From assembly GCF_907164905.1 (NCBI RefSeq), contig NZ_CAJRAF010000002.1, forward strand, positions 3,286,001 to 3,350,000: a stretch of 64,000 nt of DNA, given 5' to 3'. Shown piece after piece: positions 15,085 to 22,715 of the stretch. Position 1 is the stretch's first letter, and the number at the start of each line of letters is the position of its first letter. Source of the stretch: Dyadobacter sp. CECT 9275 (GTDB lineage Bacteria > Bacteroidota > Bacteroidia > Cytophagales > Spirosomataceae). The position numbers were made by a program, and so were the translations under genes. Under the pieces are notes generated by a model. That model was not told the DNA's origin and made no database searches. It saw nothing but the letters and a program-made list of their open reading frames with translations.

Positions 15085-17877
15085 ATGAAAAACTTGATGC
15101 TGCTGTTCATCGTGGCCTGGGCCTGCTGCATCCAGGCAGGTTATGCCCAGACAACGGTATATCTGCAAAACTGGCTGGAGGGTGAAAAACATGCTATTAA
15201 TGGGGAATTCGCCGAAAGCATGAAGTATTACCAAAAAGCCTACCAGGCCGTGGCGAAAACAGACCCTGTCCGCGCGGCCAATGTCTGCAACGACATGAGC
15301 AGCGCCTCCTATGGAGATGGCCTCTACGACCAGGCGCTGCGTTATTGTTACCGTGGACTGGCACATACCAAAAACCGGGCTTCCGTACCCGATTCCATTT
15401 TTTTTAAACTGTACTCCAGCCTTGGCACAATGTACAATGAAATGGAGCACCGTGATTCTTCATATTTCTATTTTCAATCTGCCGATGCAGTCTTAGATCG
15501 TACACCAATAGTTGAAAATCAAATACCAATATATGTTTTGCATCACTATTTGCATCAGGGTCGAGCCTTTTGGAAATTTCATAGATACCATCAAAGCATA
15601 ATCTACTTTTCCAAAGCCAAATCTCTCTGCCAGAATCACAAACTGACAAATGATTTGCAATATGTTGAAAGTAGCCTTGCTGAGGTTTATGATTTACTTG
15701 GACAACCACAAAAATCCCTAGTTTTCAGAATATCAGCAATTAACCACATTTCTTCTAATAATGACGAGTTAGAAAAACTATACACTGGTATCGGGTATAC
15801 CTACCAACAACTTAATCAAATAGACAGCGCATTAATTTGGCTAAAACGAGCGAGAAACGTTTCAATTTCACAAAGTTTGGAAAATAAAGCTGTAAAAAAA
15901 CAAGATATTCGCCTGCTTCTCCTCCTAGGACATTGCCATTCCAGTATTGATGATTTTAAGAACGCTGAGTATTTTTTAGACCTGGCGGAGTCTCAATTGG
16001 CTACAACTACTGGCAATTCTGCATGGGTAAGGGCAAACATAAATATAGAAAAAGGAAGAAATTCTCTTAAACGAAAAAACTACAACACTGCAGCTCTTTA
16101 TTTTGAGAACGCCTTTCAGAATACATGCTATAATCGTGATATCACTAATTTTTTTAATTTAATTCTCCCAGAAATTGGATTAAATGCATTATACCTGAAA
16201 GGCTATACTTATCATCAAAAATTTAATACTTCCGGTCAAATCACAGATCTTCTATTAGCTTATGAAACCTTCAAGAAACTAATAATTCTAAAAAAAACTG
16301 CATACCAGGAAGGCATAAATGATGCCGAGGAAAGATATACATTATCCAAAGAAGGCATAAATATATTTTCCGAGGCCATTCCGATAGCTTATACACTTTA
16401 TCAAATTAAAAAATCTCCGAAAATCCTGAACCAACTTTTTGAATGGTTTGAACAGGCCAATACCTCCTACCTGAACGACGCCATCAGCAACAAGAATTTG
16501 ACGAGAGAAAATCTCCCGGCAGCCTTACAAGCCGAAGAGCAAAAAATACTTAAGGAAAAGGCCCGGCTGATCGAAAAATCGGATCCCTCCTCAGCAGAAT
16601 ATCAGGAAAAACTGAACGAGCTAAGACTCAGATGGTACAAATTCAGCCAGAAATTAAATAAGTCGAATAAAACATCGGCCCTTTCGATCCGCCCTAAAGA
16701 AATTCAAAATCAGCTGGACCCCGGAGCTGCCTTCATCTCCTATAAATGGTACGGAGATCATATTTACACTTTTATAATTACCCGGGATACCTCCCGCCTG
16801 GAGGTTTTACCGGTTAATGCCAAACGATTACAAAACAATCTGGACCATTTAGAAGGACAACTACGTCACAATCCGGGTTTTGGGAAATATTCAGGGACCG
16901 AAGCTGCTATTGACTGTTACCGGCTATTGGTTGAACCCTTAAAAAAATGGGTTTCAGGTAAGAACCGGCTGATCATAGCCCGGGACTGGCGGTTTAATTT
17001 TTTACCTTTTGAATTACTTGAGACCGGTAAAAAAACACATGACTACCTCACACGGCAGTATGCCTTTTCCTATACCTATTCCGCTGCGTATTTCTGGCAG
17101 CATCCGTCACTGGCACAAAAATCAGGACAGTCGGCCACGCGTTCCAGCCTGATTGTCGCACCCTTTATAAACCAGTTAACAACGGAAGTCACAAAAGGCT
17201 GGGCACCTGTGGCCGACCTGGATGACCTGGACGACATGGGAGGGGAAAAACTGTGGGCGGAAGGAGCAACCAAACAGGCATTTTTAGACAAGGTGCAGGG
17301 GCAGCATGTGCTGCAGCTGGCCACGCATGCCCGGTCGGCAGACAACAACCCCGACGACTCCTTCATACAGTTTTATCCCGGCGGAGACAGCCGCCTGTAT
17401 CTGAGCGAAATATATGCTCTTCCGTTGCAGGACACCCGTCTGGTTATTCTGAGCGCCTGCTCAGGAGGAGAGGGTATGAGCAAAAAAGGAGAAGGCAATA
17501 TTTCCCTGGCACATGGTATGGTGCAAGCCGGCTGCCCCTCGGTGATCAGTACCATTTGGGAGGCCAATAATGAAGTAACCGCTTTCCTGACTAAAACAAC
17601 ATACCAATACTTAAAAAAGGGAATACCCGTAGACCTGGCCTTACAGCGTGCGCGAACTGATTTTTTTGATGATCCCGTGCTTAAAAAATTCATGCACCCT
17701 TATTACTGGGCCAATCTGACGCTCATTGGTAATTATGATCCTGTTTTTAACACGGGAACCGGATACCTGTGGTTTGGAATTGCGGGAGTGATCCTGATTT
17801 TAGCAATGATGTTATATATGATGAGCAAACGCTCCGGTAATAAAAAAAGTGGCCATACCGAACCGGATGACCACTGA
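15085..17877 (+). CDS. Exported, membrane-anchored TPR-CHAT cysteine protease
   Basis: 930 residues. A signal peptide (cleavage near GYAQ) leads to a TPR-rich region of roughly 450-500 residues, then a CHAT domain, the clan CD caspase/separase-like protease fold. The catalytic dyad is visible: His748 in LATHARS and Cys792 in LSACSGGEG. A single helix at about 893-913 and a basic tail follow, so the protease should face the periplasm while anchored in the inner membrane. Base composition is uneven: sample counts give 37/60 G+C at 15241-15300, 18/60 at 15841-15900 and 33/60 at 17341-17400, so the TPR part looks foreign to its flanks. The substrate is unknown; neighbouring tiny lipoproteins and membrane anti-sigma-like proteins are candidates. 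Confidence 0.9.
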   Translation: MKNLMLLFIVAWACCIQAGYAQTTVYLQNWLEGEKHAINGEFAESMKYYQKAYQAVAKTDPVRAANVCNDMSSASYGDGLYDQALRYCYRGLAHTKNRASVPDSIFFKLYSSLGTMYNEMEHRDSSYFYFQSADAVLDRTPIVENQIPIYVLHHYLHQGRAFWKFHRYHQSIIYFSKAKSLCQNHKLTNDLQYVESSLAEVYDLLGQPQKSLVFRISAINHISSNNDELEKLYTGIGYTYQQLNQIDSALIWLKRARNVSISQSLENKAVKKQDIRLLLLLGHCHSSIDDFKNAEYFLDLAESQLATTTGNSAWVRANINIEKGRNSLKRKNYNTAALYFENAFQNTCYNRDITNFFNLILPEIGLNALYLKGYTYHQKFNTSGQITDLLLAYETFKKLIILKKTAYQEGINDAEERYTLSKEGINIFSEAIPIAYTLYQIKKSPKILNQLFEWFEQANTSYLNDAISNKNLTRENLPAALQAEEQKILKEKARLIEKSDPSSAEYQEKLNELRLRWYKFSQKLNKSNKTSALSIRPKEIQNQLDPGAAFISYKWYGDHIYTFIITRDTSRLEVLPVNAKRLQNNLDHLEGQLRHNPGFGKYSGTEAAIDCYRLLVEPLKKWVSGKNRLIIARDWRFNFLPFELLETGKKTHDYLTRQYAFSYTYSAAYFWQHPSLAQKSGQSATRSSLIVAPFINQLTTEVTKGWAPVADLDDLDDMGGEKLWAEGATKQAFLDKVQGQHVLQLATHARSADNNPDDSFIQFYPGGDSRLYLSEIYALPLQDTRLVILSACSGGEGMSKKGEGNISLAHGMVQAGCPSVISTIWEANNEVTAFLTKTTYQYLKKGIPVDLALQRARTDFFDDPVLKKFMHPYYWANLTLIGNYDPVFNTGTGYLWFGIAGVILILAMMLYMMSKRSGNKKSGHTEPDDH
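17848..17875 (-). terminator. Terminator of lipoprotein copy 1, inside the end of the CHAT gene
   Basis: Imperfect hairpin (agtgg/ccact outer arms, inner cat/atg pairs) followed on the minus strand by a T7 run. It is the repeat-borne terminator. Here it lies within the last codons of the CHAT frame and sets its C-terminal residues. Confidence 0.6.
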
Positions 17878-17884
17878 TCAATAA

Positions 17885-18043
17885 TCAGGGATGACAGTTA
17901 GAGCCACCGCCGCAGTTGGATTTTGGTGGCTGGTCTGCATCTCCCTCAACCGATCGGGTGACCGTATTTTCAGGAGAAACACCTTGTTCGCTGCAGGAAG
18001 TGGCCAGAACCAACAGTAACATAAAACCAAGTAACGTTTTCAT
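17885..18043 (-). CDS. Tiny array lipoprotein, copy 1
   Basis: The open frame reaches 18088, but the ATG at 18041-18043 starts directly with a signal peptide. The 52-residue product has a hydrophobic core (LLGFMLLLVLATSC) with a clear lipobox. The mature peptide is only about 36 residues: an acidic, proline-containing stretch, a conserved VTR, then a tail with two Cys, here NCGGGSNCHP. No family is recognised. It converges on the CHAT protease gene, with stops 7 bases apart. It could be a secreted or outer-membrane-anchored signal, substrate or inhibitor; nothing in the sequence decides this. Confidence 0.85.
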   Translation of the reverse strand: MKTLLGFMLLLVLATSCSEQGVSPENTVTRSVEGDADQPPKSNCGGGSNCHP

Positions 18044-18091
18044 AATTAGGTATGGTTTACGGAACCTCCACCAGTGGAAGTTCCGCAAATA

Positions 18092-18119
18092 AGATACCAG
18101 GTTAGACTTTGAGATACCA
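18092..18119 (-). promoter_or_regulatory. Direct repeat upstream of lipoprotein copy 1, also before copies 2-4
   Basis: AGATACCA occurs at 18092-18099 and 18112-18119, a 20-base period equal to about two helix turns, some 50-75 bases before the start codon. The same pair is present upstream of copies 2, 3 and 4 but not of copy 5. It could be a regulator-binding site or part of the promoter; no clean TAnnTTTG element is seen nearby. Confidence 0.4.
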
Positions 18120-18161
18120 GATCTTTACCAAATTGTTAGTAAGCGGTCAGATAATAAAAAA

Positions 18162-18191
18162 AGTGGTCATCCCGAAAACAGGATGACTACT
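18162..18191 (-). terminator. Terminator of lipoprotein copy 2
   Basis: Arms agtggtcatcc (18162-18172) and ggatgactact (18181-18191) pair with one G-T; a T-run follows on the minus strand. Confidence 0.8.
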
Positions 18192-18200
18192 GATCAATAA

Positions 18201-18359
18201 TCAAGGGTGGCAGTTAGGTCTGCCACTGCAGTTGCCCTTTGGAGGCTGGTCAGGATCTTCTTCAACCAATCGGGTGACGGTATTTTCAGGAGAAATACCT
18301 TGTTCGCTGCAGGAAGTAGCCAAAACTAATAGTAACATAAAACCAAGTAACGTTTTCAT
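18201..18359 (-). CDS. Tiny array lipoprotein, copy 2
   Basis: 52 residues from the ATG at 18357-18359. The signal peptide and lipobox are identical in sequence to the other copies. This is the most divergent mature part: Ile replaces Val in EQGISPEN, Leu replaces Ser after VTR, and the tail is NCSGRPNCHP. The two Cys, the Arg and the Pro-Pro-Lys are kept. The start at 18404 in the same frame is unlikely, because it would put a basic stretch before the signal peptide. Confidence 0.85.
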   Translation of the reverse strand: MKTLLGFMLLLVLATSCSEQGISPENTVTRLVEEDPDQPPKGNCSGRPNCHP

Positions 18360-18477
18360 AATTAGGTATGGTTTACAGAACCTCCTCCAGTGGAAGCTCC
18401 GCAAATAAGATACCAGGTTAGACTTTGAGATACCAGATCTTTGGCAAATTGTTAGTAAGCGGTCAGATACTAAAAAA

Positions 18478-18507
18478 AGTGGTCATCCGGAAAACCGGAT
18501 GACCACT
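18478..18507 (-). terminator. Terminator of lipoprotein copy 3
   Basis: Perfect 13-base arms (18478-18490 and 18495-18507) with an AAAA loop on the plus strand; a T7 run follows on the minus strand. Confidence 0.85.
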
Positions 18508-18516
18508 GATCAATAA

Positions 18517-18675
18517 TCAAGGATGGCAGTTAGGACCACCGCCGCAATTATTTTTCGGTGGCTGGTCAGGATCTTCTTCCACTGATCGGGTGACCGTGTT
18601 TTCTGGAGAAACACCTTGTTCGCTGCAGGAAGTAGCCAGAACCAACAGTAACATGAAACCAAGTAACGTTTTCAT
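18517..18675 (-). CDS. Tiny array lipoprotein, copy 3
   Basis: 52 residues from the ATG at 18673-18675. Same signal peptide and lipobox as its neighbours; mature tail NNCGGGPNCHP after an acidic EEDPDQPP stretch. It has its own copy of the upstream region and terminator, so each array gene should be a separate transcript. Confidence 0.85.
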   Translation of the reverse strand: MKTLLGFMLLLVLATSCSEQGVSPENTVTRSVEEDPDQPPKNNCGGGPNCHP

Positions 18676-18794
18676 AATAAGGTATGGTTTACAGAACCTC
18701 CTCCGGTGGAAGTTCCGCAAATAAGATACCAGATTAGACTTTGAGATACCAGATCTTTACCAAATTGTTAGTAAGCGGTCAGATACTAAAAAAA

Positions 18795-18824
18795 AGTGGT
18801 CATCCGGTTTTCCGGATGACCACT
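18795..18824 (-). terminator. Terminator of lipoprotein copy 4
   Basis: Perfect 13-base arms (18795-18807 and 18812-18824) with a TTTT loop on the plus strand. The loop differs from the AAAA of copy 3 while the stem is identical, so the stem appears to be under selection. Confidence 0.85.
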
Positions 18825-18833
18825 GATCCATAA

Positions 18834-18992
18834 TCAAGGATGGCAATTAGGACCACCACTGCAGTTAGATTTCGGTGGCTGGTCTGCATCACCTTCTACT
18901 GATCGGGTGATCGTATTGTCAGGGGAAACACCTTGTTCACTGCAGGAAGTAGCCAGAACCAACAGTAACATAAAACCAAGTAACGTTTTCAT
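18834..18992 (-). CDS. Tiny array lipoprotein, copy 4
   Basis: 52 residues from the ATG at 18990-18992. Signal peptide as in the other copies; the mature part differs by PDN for PEN and ITR for VTR, and its tail is NCSGGPNCHP. The conserved Arg and both Cys are present. Confidence 0.85.
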   Translation of the reverse strand: MKTLLGFMLLLVLATSCSEQGVSPDNTITRSVEGDADQPPKSNCSGGPNCHP

Positions 18993-19111
18993 AATAAGGT
19001 ATGGTTTACAGAACCTCCTCCAGTGGAAGTTCCGCAAATAAGATACCAGGTTAGACTTTGAGATACCAGATTTTTGGCAAATTGTTAGTAAGCGGTCAGA
19101 TACTAAAAAAA

Positions 19112-19139
19112 GTGGTCATCCGGGAAACTGGATGACCAC
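19112..19139 (-). terminator. Terminator of lipoprotein copy 5
   Basis: Arms gtggtcatcc (19112-19121) and ggatgaccac (19130-19139), T-rich run on the minus strand after the stem. Confidence 0.8.
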
Positions 19140-19149
19140 CAACAAACAA

Positions 19150-19308
19150 TTACGGGTTACAGTTAGAGCCCCCGCCGCAGTTTGACTTCGGAGGCTGGTC
19201 AGGATCACCTTCAACCGATCGGGTGACCGTGTTTTCTGGAGAAACACCTTGTTCGCTGCAGGAAGTAGCCAGAACCAACAGTAACATGAAACCAAGTAAC
19301 GTTTTCAT
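19150..19308 (-). CDS. Tiny array lipoprotein, copy 5 (promoter-distal variant)
   Basis: Translating the minus strand from the ATG at 19306-19308 gives 52 residues with the same signal peptide and lipobox as copies 1-4 and a tail NCGGGSNCNP ending in Asn-Pro where the others have His-Pro; the stop is TAA at 19150-19152. Its upstream DNA departs from the other units right after the start codon and keeps only a short tggaagtt match. It therefore probably has a different promoter, shared with the divergent sigma factor region (158 bases between start codons). Confidence 0.85.
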   Translation of the reverse strand: MKTLLGFMLLLVLATSCSEQGVSPENTVTRSVEGDPDQPPKSNCGGGSNCNP

Positions 19309-19467
19309 AATAAAAAAGTTTAGAAGAAACTCCCCCCGTTGGAAGTTCTGGCCGTTAAGGGGAAGGCTACATTCACATTTCCCCCGGTTCAGGAAAAAAA
19401 ATTTCCGGCGGTGTTACTTTTTTTGGAGCAAGAGGAATAAACAGTTCAAACAGGCACTGCTCAGCAC

Positions 19468-20055
19468 ATGAAGCTTTTTACAGACCGAGAAATCGTTGAT
19501 GCAATATTTTCAAAAGAATCCAGGGCAGTGAATGCCGCTACCGAACAGGTGTACAAGCAAAACCAGAAGAGGATTACCCAGTTTGTGTGTACCAACGGAG
19601 GAACCAAAACGGATGCGGAAGATCTGTTTCAGGATCTGACGATCATATTTTTAAACAATGTATGGAATGAGAAATTCTCTCTTCGCGACAATGCCCAGAT
19701 CAGCACCTATCTGTACAGTATAGCGGAAAACCTGTGGTATAAAAAAATCCGCAGCTCAACCTCTGCACTTAGGCGCGAAAAGAACTACATGGACGACTTT
19801 CTCGCAGCCGCACCCGACCAGGACAGTCCTGTGCAGCAGGTGATTGCAAAGGAAGAGGAAAACTGGAGCCATGTCATATTCAATAAGCTCCGGACCGAAG
19901 CACAGGATGTATTGAAAGCATATTATGACGAAAAACTGAGCATGAGCGAGATAGCGATTCGCCTGGAATATACCAATGCAGATACCGCCAAAAACCGGAA
20001 ATACCGGGCCATGGAGGAATTGAAAAAGCTTATTAAAAAATTCAGACCGGAGTAG
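19468..20055 (+). CDS. ECF-type RNA polymerase sigma factor
   Basis: 195 residues. Region 2 spans roughly 25-95 with TDAEDLFQDLTIIFLNNVW and STYLYSIAENLWYKKI; region 4 is at about 135-190 with LSMSEIAIRLEYTNADTAKNRKYRAMEELKKL, a helix-turn-helix for the -35-like element. It should redirect RNA polymerase when released from an inhibitor. The gene starts a run of plus-strand genes, with the membrane TPR protein 49 bases downstream as the likely anti-sigma, and is divergent from the lipoprotein array, a possible target. Confidence 0.9.
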   Translation: MKLFTDREIVDAIFSKESRAVNAATEQVYKQNQKRITQFVCTNGGTKTDAEDLFQDLTIIFLNNVWNEKFSLRDNAQISTYLYSIAENLWYKKIRSSTSALRREKNYMDDFLAAAPDQDSPVQQVIAKEEENWSHVIFNKLRTEAQDVLKAYYDEKLSMSEIAIRLEYTNADTAKNRKYRAMEELKKLIKKFRPE

Positions 20056-20104
20056 TTCCCTGCCTGATTCACCGGTGTCACAACACTAAAAATCAACGAT
20101 ACCC

Positions 20105-20785
20105 ATGAGAAGACCAACCGACAAAACAGAAGAGCAGGAATGGATAGAACGTTATCTTGAGGGCAAAATGTCCGAAGATGAACGCAAACACTTCGAAACA
20201 GAATTAGCAAAGGACATTAACCTGTCAATGGACACCCAACAATTAAAACAAGCCCACCGCCTCATGAAAGAGGCTTTTCTGGAAGAACAGGCACTGGCTA
20301 CCGTCAGGCGCCTGCAGGCTGCCAGCCGCTCCCGCGAAAAAATCATTTACTGGAGCAGGTACCTCGCAGCGGCATCGGTAAGCGGCATTATTTTTGTCAC
20401 CTATCTTTCTTTAAGTATGCCCCGGTTTCCTGACTCGGAAAACGATTTCACGGTGGTCCGCGGGGCCAACACCACCACCATGCCGCTCAACCAGCGGGCC
20501 GTTTTCGATCAGTTTTTTGAAGGACAAGCACACATTGCCGAAGGGCAGTACATCCTGGCAGTCAGGAATTTTGAAACCGTATTGCAGTCCAGCGACCTGA
20601 GACCTTATTTTAAAGAAGCCGCCCAGTGGCATCTGGCGGTAGCCTATCTGAAAAGCGGGGATATCTCCCGTGCCGAAAATCTTTACCAAAGATTTGATCA
20701 TTGTACCGACTGCGAATATACGGTGGGCACAATGAACCGCTGGAAAATATGGTGGCAAATCCGCTGGAAAAAGTTGCTGCCATAA
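20105..20785 (+). CDS. Single-pass membrane protein with anti-sigma-like N-terminus and periplasmic TPR
   Basis: 226 residues. The N-terminal cytoplasmic part (IERYLEGKMSEDERKHFETELAKD) has the short helical look of zinc-less anti-sigma domains. One membrane helix lies at about 84-104. The periplasmic part has two TPR-like helical hairpins (FFEGQAHIAEGQYILAVRNFETVL, WHLAVAYLKSGDISRAENLYQRF). Position directly after an ECF sigma gene supports a role as its membrane anchor or inhibitor. The periplasmic TPRs could meet the TPR-CHAT protease encoded on the other side of the array; that is inference. Confidence 0.75.
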   Translation: MRRPTDKTEEQEWIERYLEGKMSEDERKHFETELAKDINLSMDTQQLKQAHRLMKEAFLEEQALATVRRLQAASRSREKIIYWSRYLAAASVSGIIFVTYLSLSMPRFPDSENDFTVVRGANTTTMPLNQRAVFDQFFEGQAHIAEGQYILAVRNFETVLQSSDLRPYFKEAAQWHLAVAYLKSGDISRAENLYQRFDHCTDCEYTVGTMNRWKIWWQIRWKKLLP

Positions 20786-20835
20786 GACTTTTATTAGTAA
20801 CTTAATGTCTCAATTAATAACCTTCCTGTGCCGTC

Positions 20836-22086
20836 ATGAAATTACCGTGGAACAGTTCCTCAAAGAACCTGATTCAACTGTTTCAAGCTACTGAAAAACC
20901 CACTGTAAACCAGATGGTAAGCCTGATTTCCGAATTTTTCGGAAAGGCGGTTTCCGGAGAAGTCAGGCAAATGGGCATTGATTCCCGTGATCACGAGCTG
21001 CTGCTCTACCGCGAAACCATGACTGAGCTTGCGGCATTGCTCAGAAACCAATATCATCTCTGGGAAAACTGGACCAGAAAAGAGGTGGACCGGCGTATCC
21101 CGGATATTGTAACTGCCACCGACTGGAAATTACGCATTCCTGGTTACCGTTATTCTCGGGAAGAAACGGGTACCTTGGGCAAACAGGGCATGGCGATCAT
21201 CAGAGCCTTGCCTGAGTCTCTGAGCGTATGCCTGAAAGACCGCAAGGAGACGGTCAGAAAAACCCTTGTCAGGAAATATGCCACCAAAACCGAGGATGCT
21301 CAAGCGGTTTCCGAACGCACCCTTCGATGTGTCATCACCCTCAAACGTCACCAGGGCTGGGGAAAAAACACCATTTTTACCTGGAGCAAAGACAGGGAAC
21401 TAAACCTGAAGTATACCCTGGTAGAAACCTATCTGTATGAGCAGCTCGCCTTATACTCCTTTGTTTTTAAGGAGGACAACAGGGCCGTTTTTATGGAGGA
21501 TATCCGTTATAAGTTAAAACAATATCTGATCAACAAGCTTTCTTCGCATCACCAGCGGGCTGAAATTGCGGAAGAAATCATACAGGAAATTCTTATTTCT
21601 TTCTTTGATAAAAAAGCCGGGTATGCCGCCCACCCCGAAAAGTTTTATGTAGATACCCGGCTCCATACCTATTTTATCAAACTGATTAAGGACAGCCGGA
21701 AACTCCGGAAGTACCAGGGCGAAGTGGATGACAACACCGAAGACCTTCCTTTTGATGAGCAATTTTTTTCCAGACAGGGCCATGAGGTATCCGCCAGTGA
21801 GATCATGGAGATCCTCCACCAGTGCCGGCTCTTGCTGGATGATAGCTGCAGGGAATTTTTTGAGCTCAGGTATTCCGAAAATTTTGCAGAACCGCTTAAC
21901 TATGAGGCAATGGCCGACATACTGGACCAAACGCCCAAAAAAGTGGAGAAACTTGCCGGGAAATGTAATGAAACTTTAAAAACTTCGATCATTGAAAAAT
22001 CTATTGAAAAGGGGATCGTGTTGAAAAAATCATGGACGACTACCAAAAAGAAAGACTTATCCGCGCCGCAAGAACCGGAAAACTGA
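20836..22086 (+). CDS. Long sigma-70-like protein with extended N-terminus
   Basis: 416 residues, about twice the length of an ECF factor. Residues 222-292 resemble sigma region 2 (AEIAEEIIQEILISFFDKK, LHTYFIKLIKDSRKLRKY) and 325-385 resemble region 4 (LLDDSCREFFELRYSE, LNYEAMADILDQTPKKVEKL). The first 220 residues have no recognised domain, although 145-200 look faintly like a second degenerate region 2. It probably acts as a divergent sigma factor, possibly autoregulated by its N-terminus. Its last 55 bases overlap the next gene, which suggests translational coupling to a membrane partner. Confidence 0.7.
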   Translation: MKLPWNSSSKNLIQLFQATEKPTVNQMVSLISEFFGKAVSGEVRQMGIDSRDHELLLYRETMTELAALLRNQYHLWENWTRKEVDRRIPDIVTATDWKLRIPGYRYSREETGTLGKQGMAIIRALPESLSVCLKDRKETVRKTLVRKYATKTEDAQAVSERTLRCVITLKRHQGWGKNTIFTWSKDRELNLKYTLVETYLYEQLALYSFVFKEDNRAVFMEDIRYKLKQYLINKLSSHHQRAEIAEEIIQEILISFFDKKAGYAAHPEKFYVDTRLHTYFIKLIKDSRKLRKYQGEVDDNTEDLPFDEQFFSRQGHEVSASEIMEILHQCRLLLDDSCREFFELRYSENFAEPLNYEAMADILDQTPKKVEKLAGKCNETLKTSIIEKSIEKGIVLKKSWTTTKKKDLSAPQEPEN

Positions 22087-22682
22087 CGGAAGAGGAGTAC
22101 CAACTGTATTACCAGCTGCTGGAAGAAAATCCCTCCCTTGCCCGTGACCTGGAATGGGAAGGGTTTATGGATGAGCACATGCCCTCTGCCGAAGATGCCG
22201 AGCTCTACGAAGCTACTGCCCGGCTCACCATGCCCGAAGAAACCCGGGAAGTATTTCCTATTGGTTACCGGTGGGCGGCTGCGGTCGTTTTGCTGATCAT
22301 AGGAGGCTGGCTTGTCTTTCAGTTTATCACTGATACCACAGGCCCTGAACTGGCATCGTCTGGCTTTCTGCGCTTTTACAGCGGGGATACCAGGCCCGAC
22401 AGCCAGCTGGGCTACGCAGAAGGCGATGGGCCGGTTGGCAGGCGTGGCTTAAAAATATGGAGAAACAGCAGGCAGCAGGACCTTGTAAATTACCAGTTTT
22501 GTAATGATACCCTACAGTTGTTCTTTCAGGATCTGGAGGATACGCTTCTGATTCAGAAAAGTTACCGGCTTGTCTACAAGACAGACTCCGCAGCTTTCAG
22601 CATGGTATCCGACAAGTATCCTGTGGTGGTGCTTGAAAACTGTACCGATAAACCTAAAACCCTCATCCCCGCCAGGCAGTGA
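22032..22682 (+). CDS. Single-pass membrane protein, putative anti-sigma partner
   Basis: 216 residues starting inside the end of the sigma-like gene in another frame. A helical acidic N-terminus (KLTEEEYQLYYQLLEENPSLARDLEWEGF) precedes one membrane helix at about 80-99, then a periplasmic domain of about 115 residues with mixed strands and no recognised fold. The layout (cytoplasmic helices, one helix, periplasmic domain) repeats that of the protein at 20105. It is therefore likely to hold or inhibit the sigma-like protein at the membrane. Confidence 0.7.
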   Translation: MDDYQKERLIRAARTGKLTEEEYQLYYQLLEENPSLARDLEWEGFMDEHMPSAEDAELYEATARLTMPEETREVFPIGYRWAAAVVLLIIGGWLVFQFITDTTGPELASSGFLRFYSGDTRPDSQLGYAEGDGPVGRRGLKIWRNSRQQDLVNYQFCNDTLQLFFQDLEDTLLIQKSYRLVYKTDSAAFSMVSDKYPVVVLENCTDKPKTLIPARQ

Positions 22683-22715
22683 TTAATTCCACTGCACCCG
22701 CTTATCTTACCATTT

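Larger units (their letters stand above)
17843..19310 (-). repeat. Tandem array of five lipoprotein gene units, about 316 bases each
   Basis: Five units repeat with start-to-start spacings of 316, 316, 317 and 316 bases. Each has a 159-base lipoprotein gene and a 3' hairpin terminator. Four share a roughly 110-base upstream region; the unit nearest the sigma factor gene (copy 5) has a different upstream sequence and is perhaps the ancestral end. The near identity of the signal-peptide DNA and the leader points to recent unequal duplication or ongoing gene conversion. Confidence 0.93.

Noticed and set aside
15085..17877. Type III-E Craspase (TPR-CHAT with gRAMP)
   Set aside because: The protein has a signal peptide and a C-terminal membrane helix, and no gRAMP, Cas1/Cas2 or CRISPR array is present. 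Only the pairing of a CHAT protease with a sigma factor is similar.
17843..19310. Tandem repeats that could be mistaken for a CRISPR array or satellite
   Set aside because: The unit is about 316 bases and contains an intact lipoprotein gene and a terminator. There are no short repeats with unique spacers and no cas genes.
21514..21930. 138-residue minus-strand frame in the sigma-like gene
   Set aside because: It is antisense to the region-2-like and region-4-like coding sequence, with no family features.
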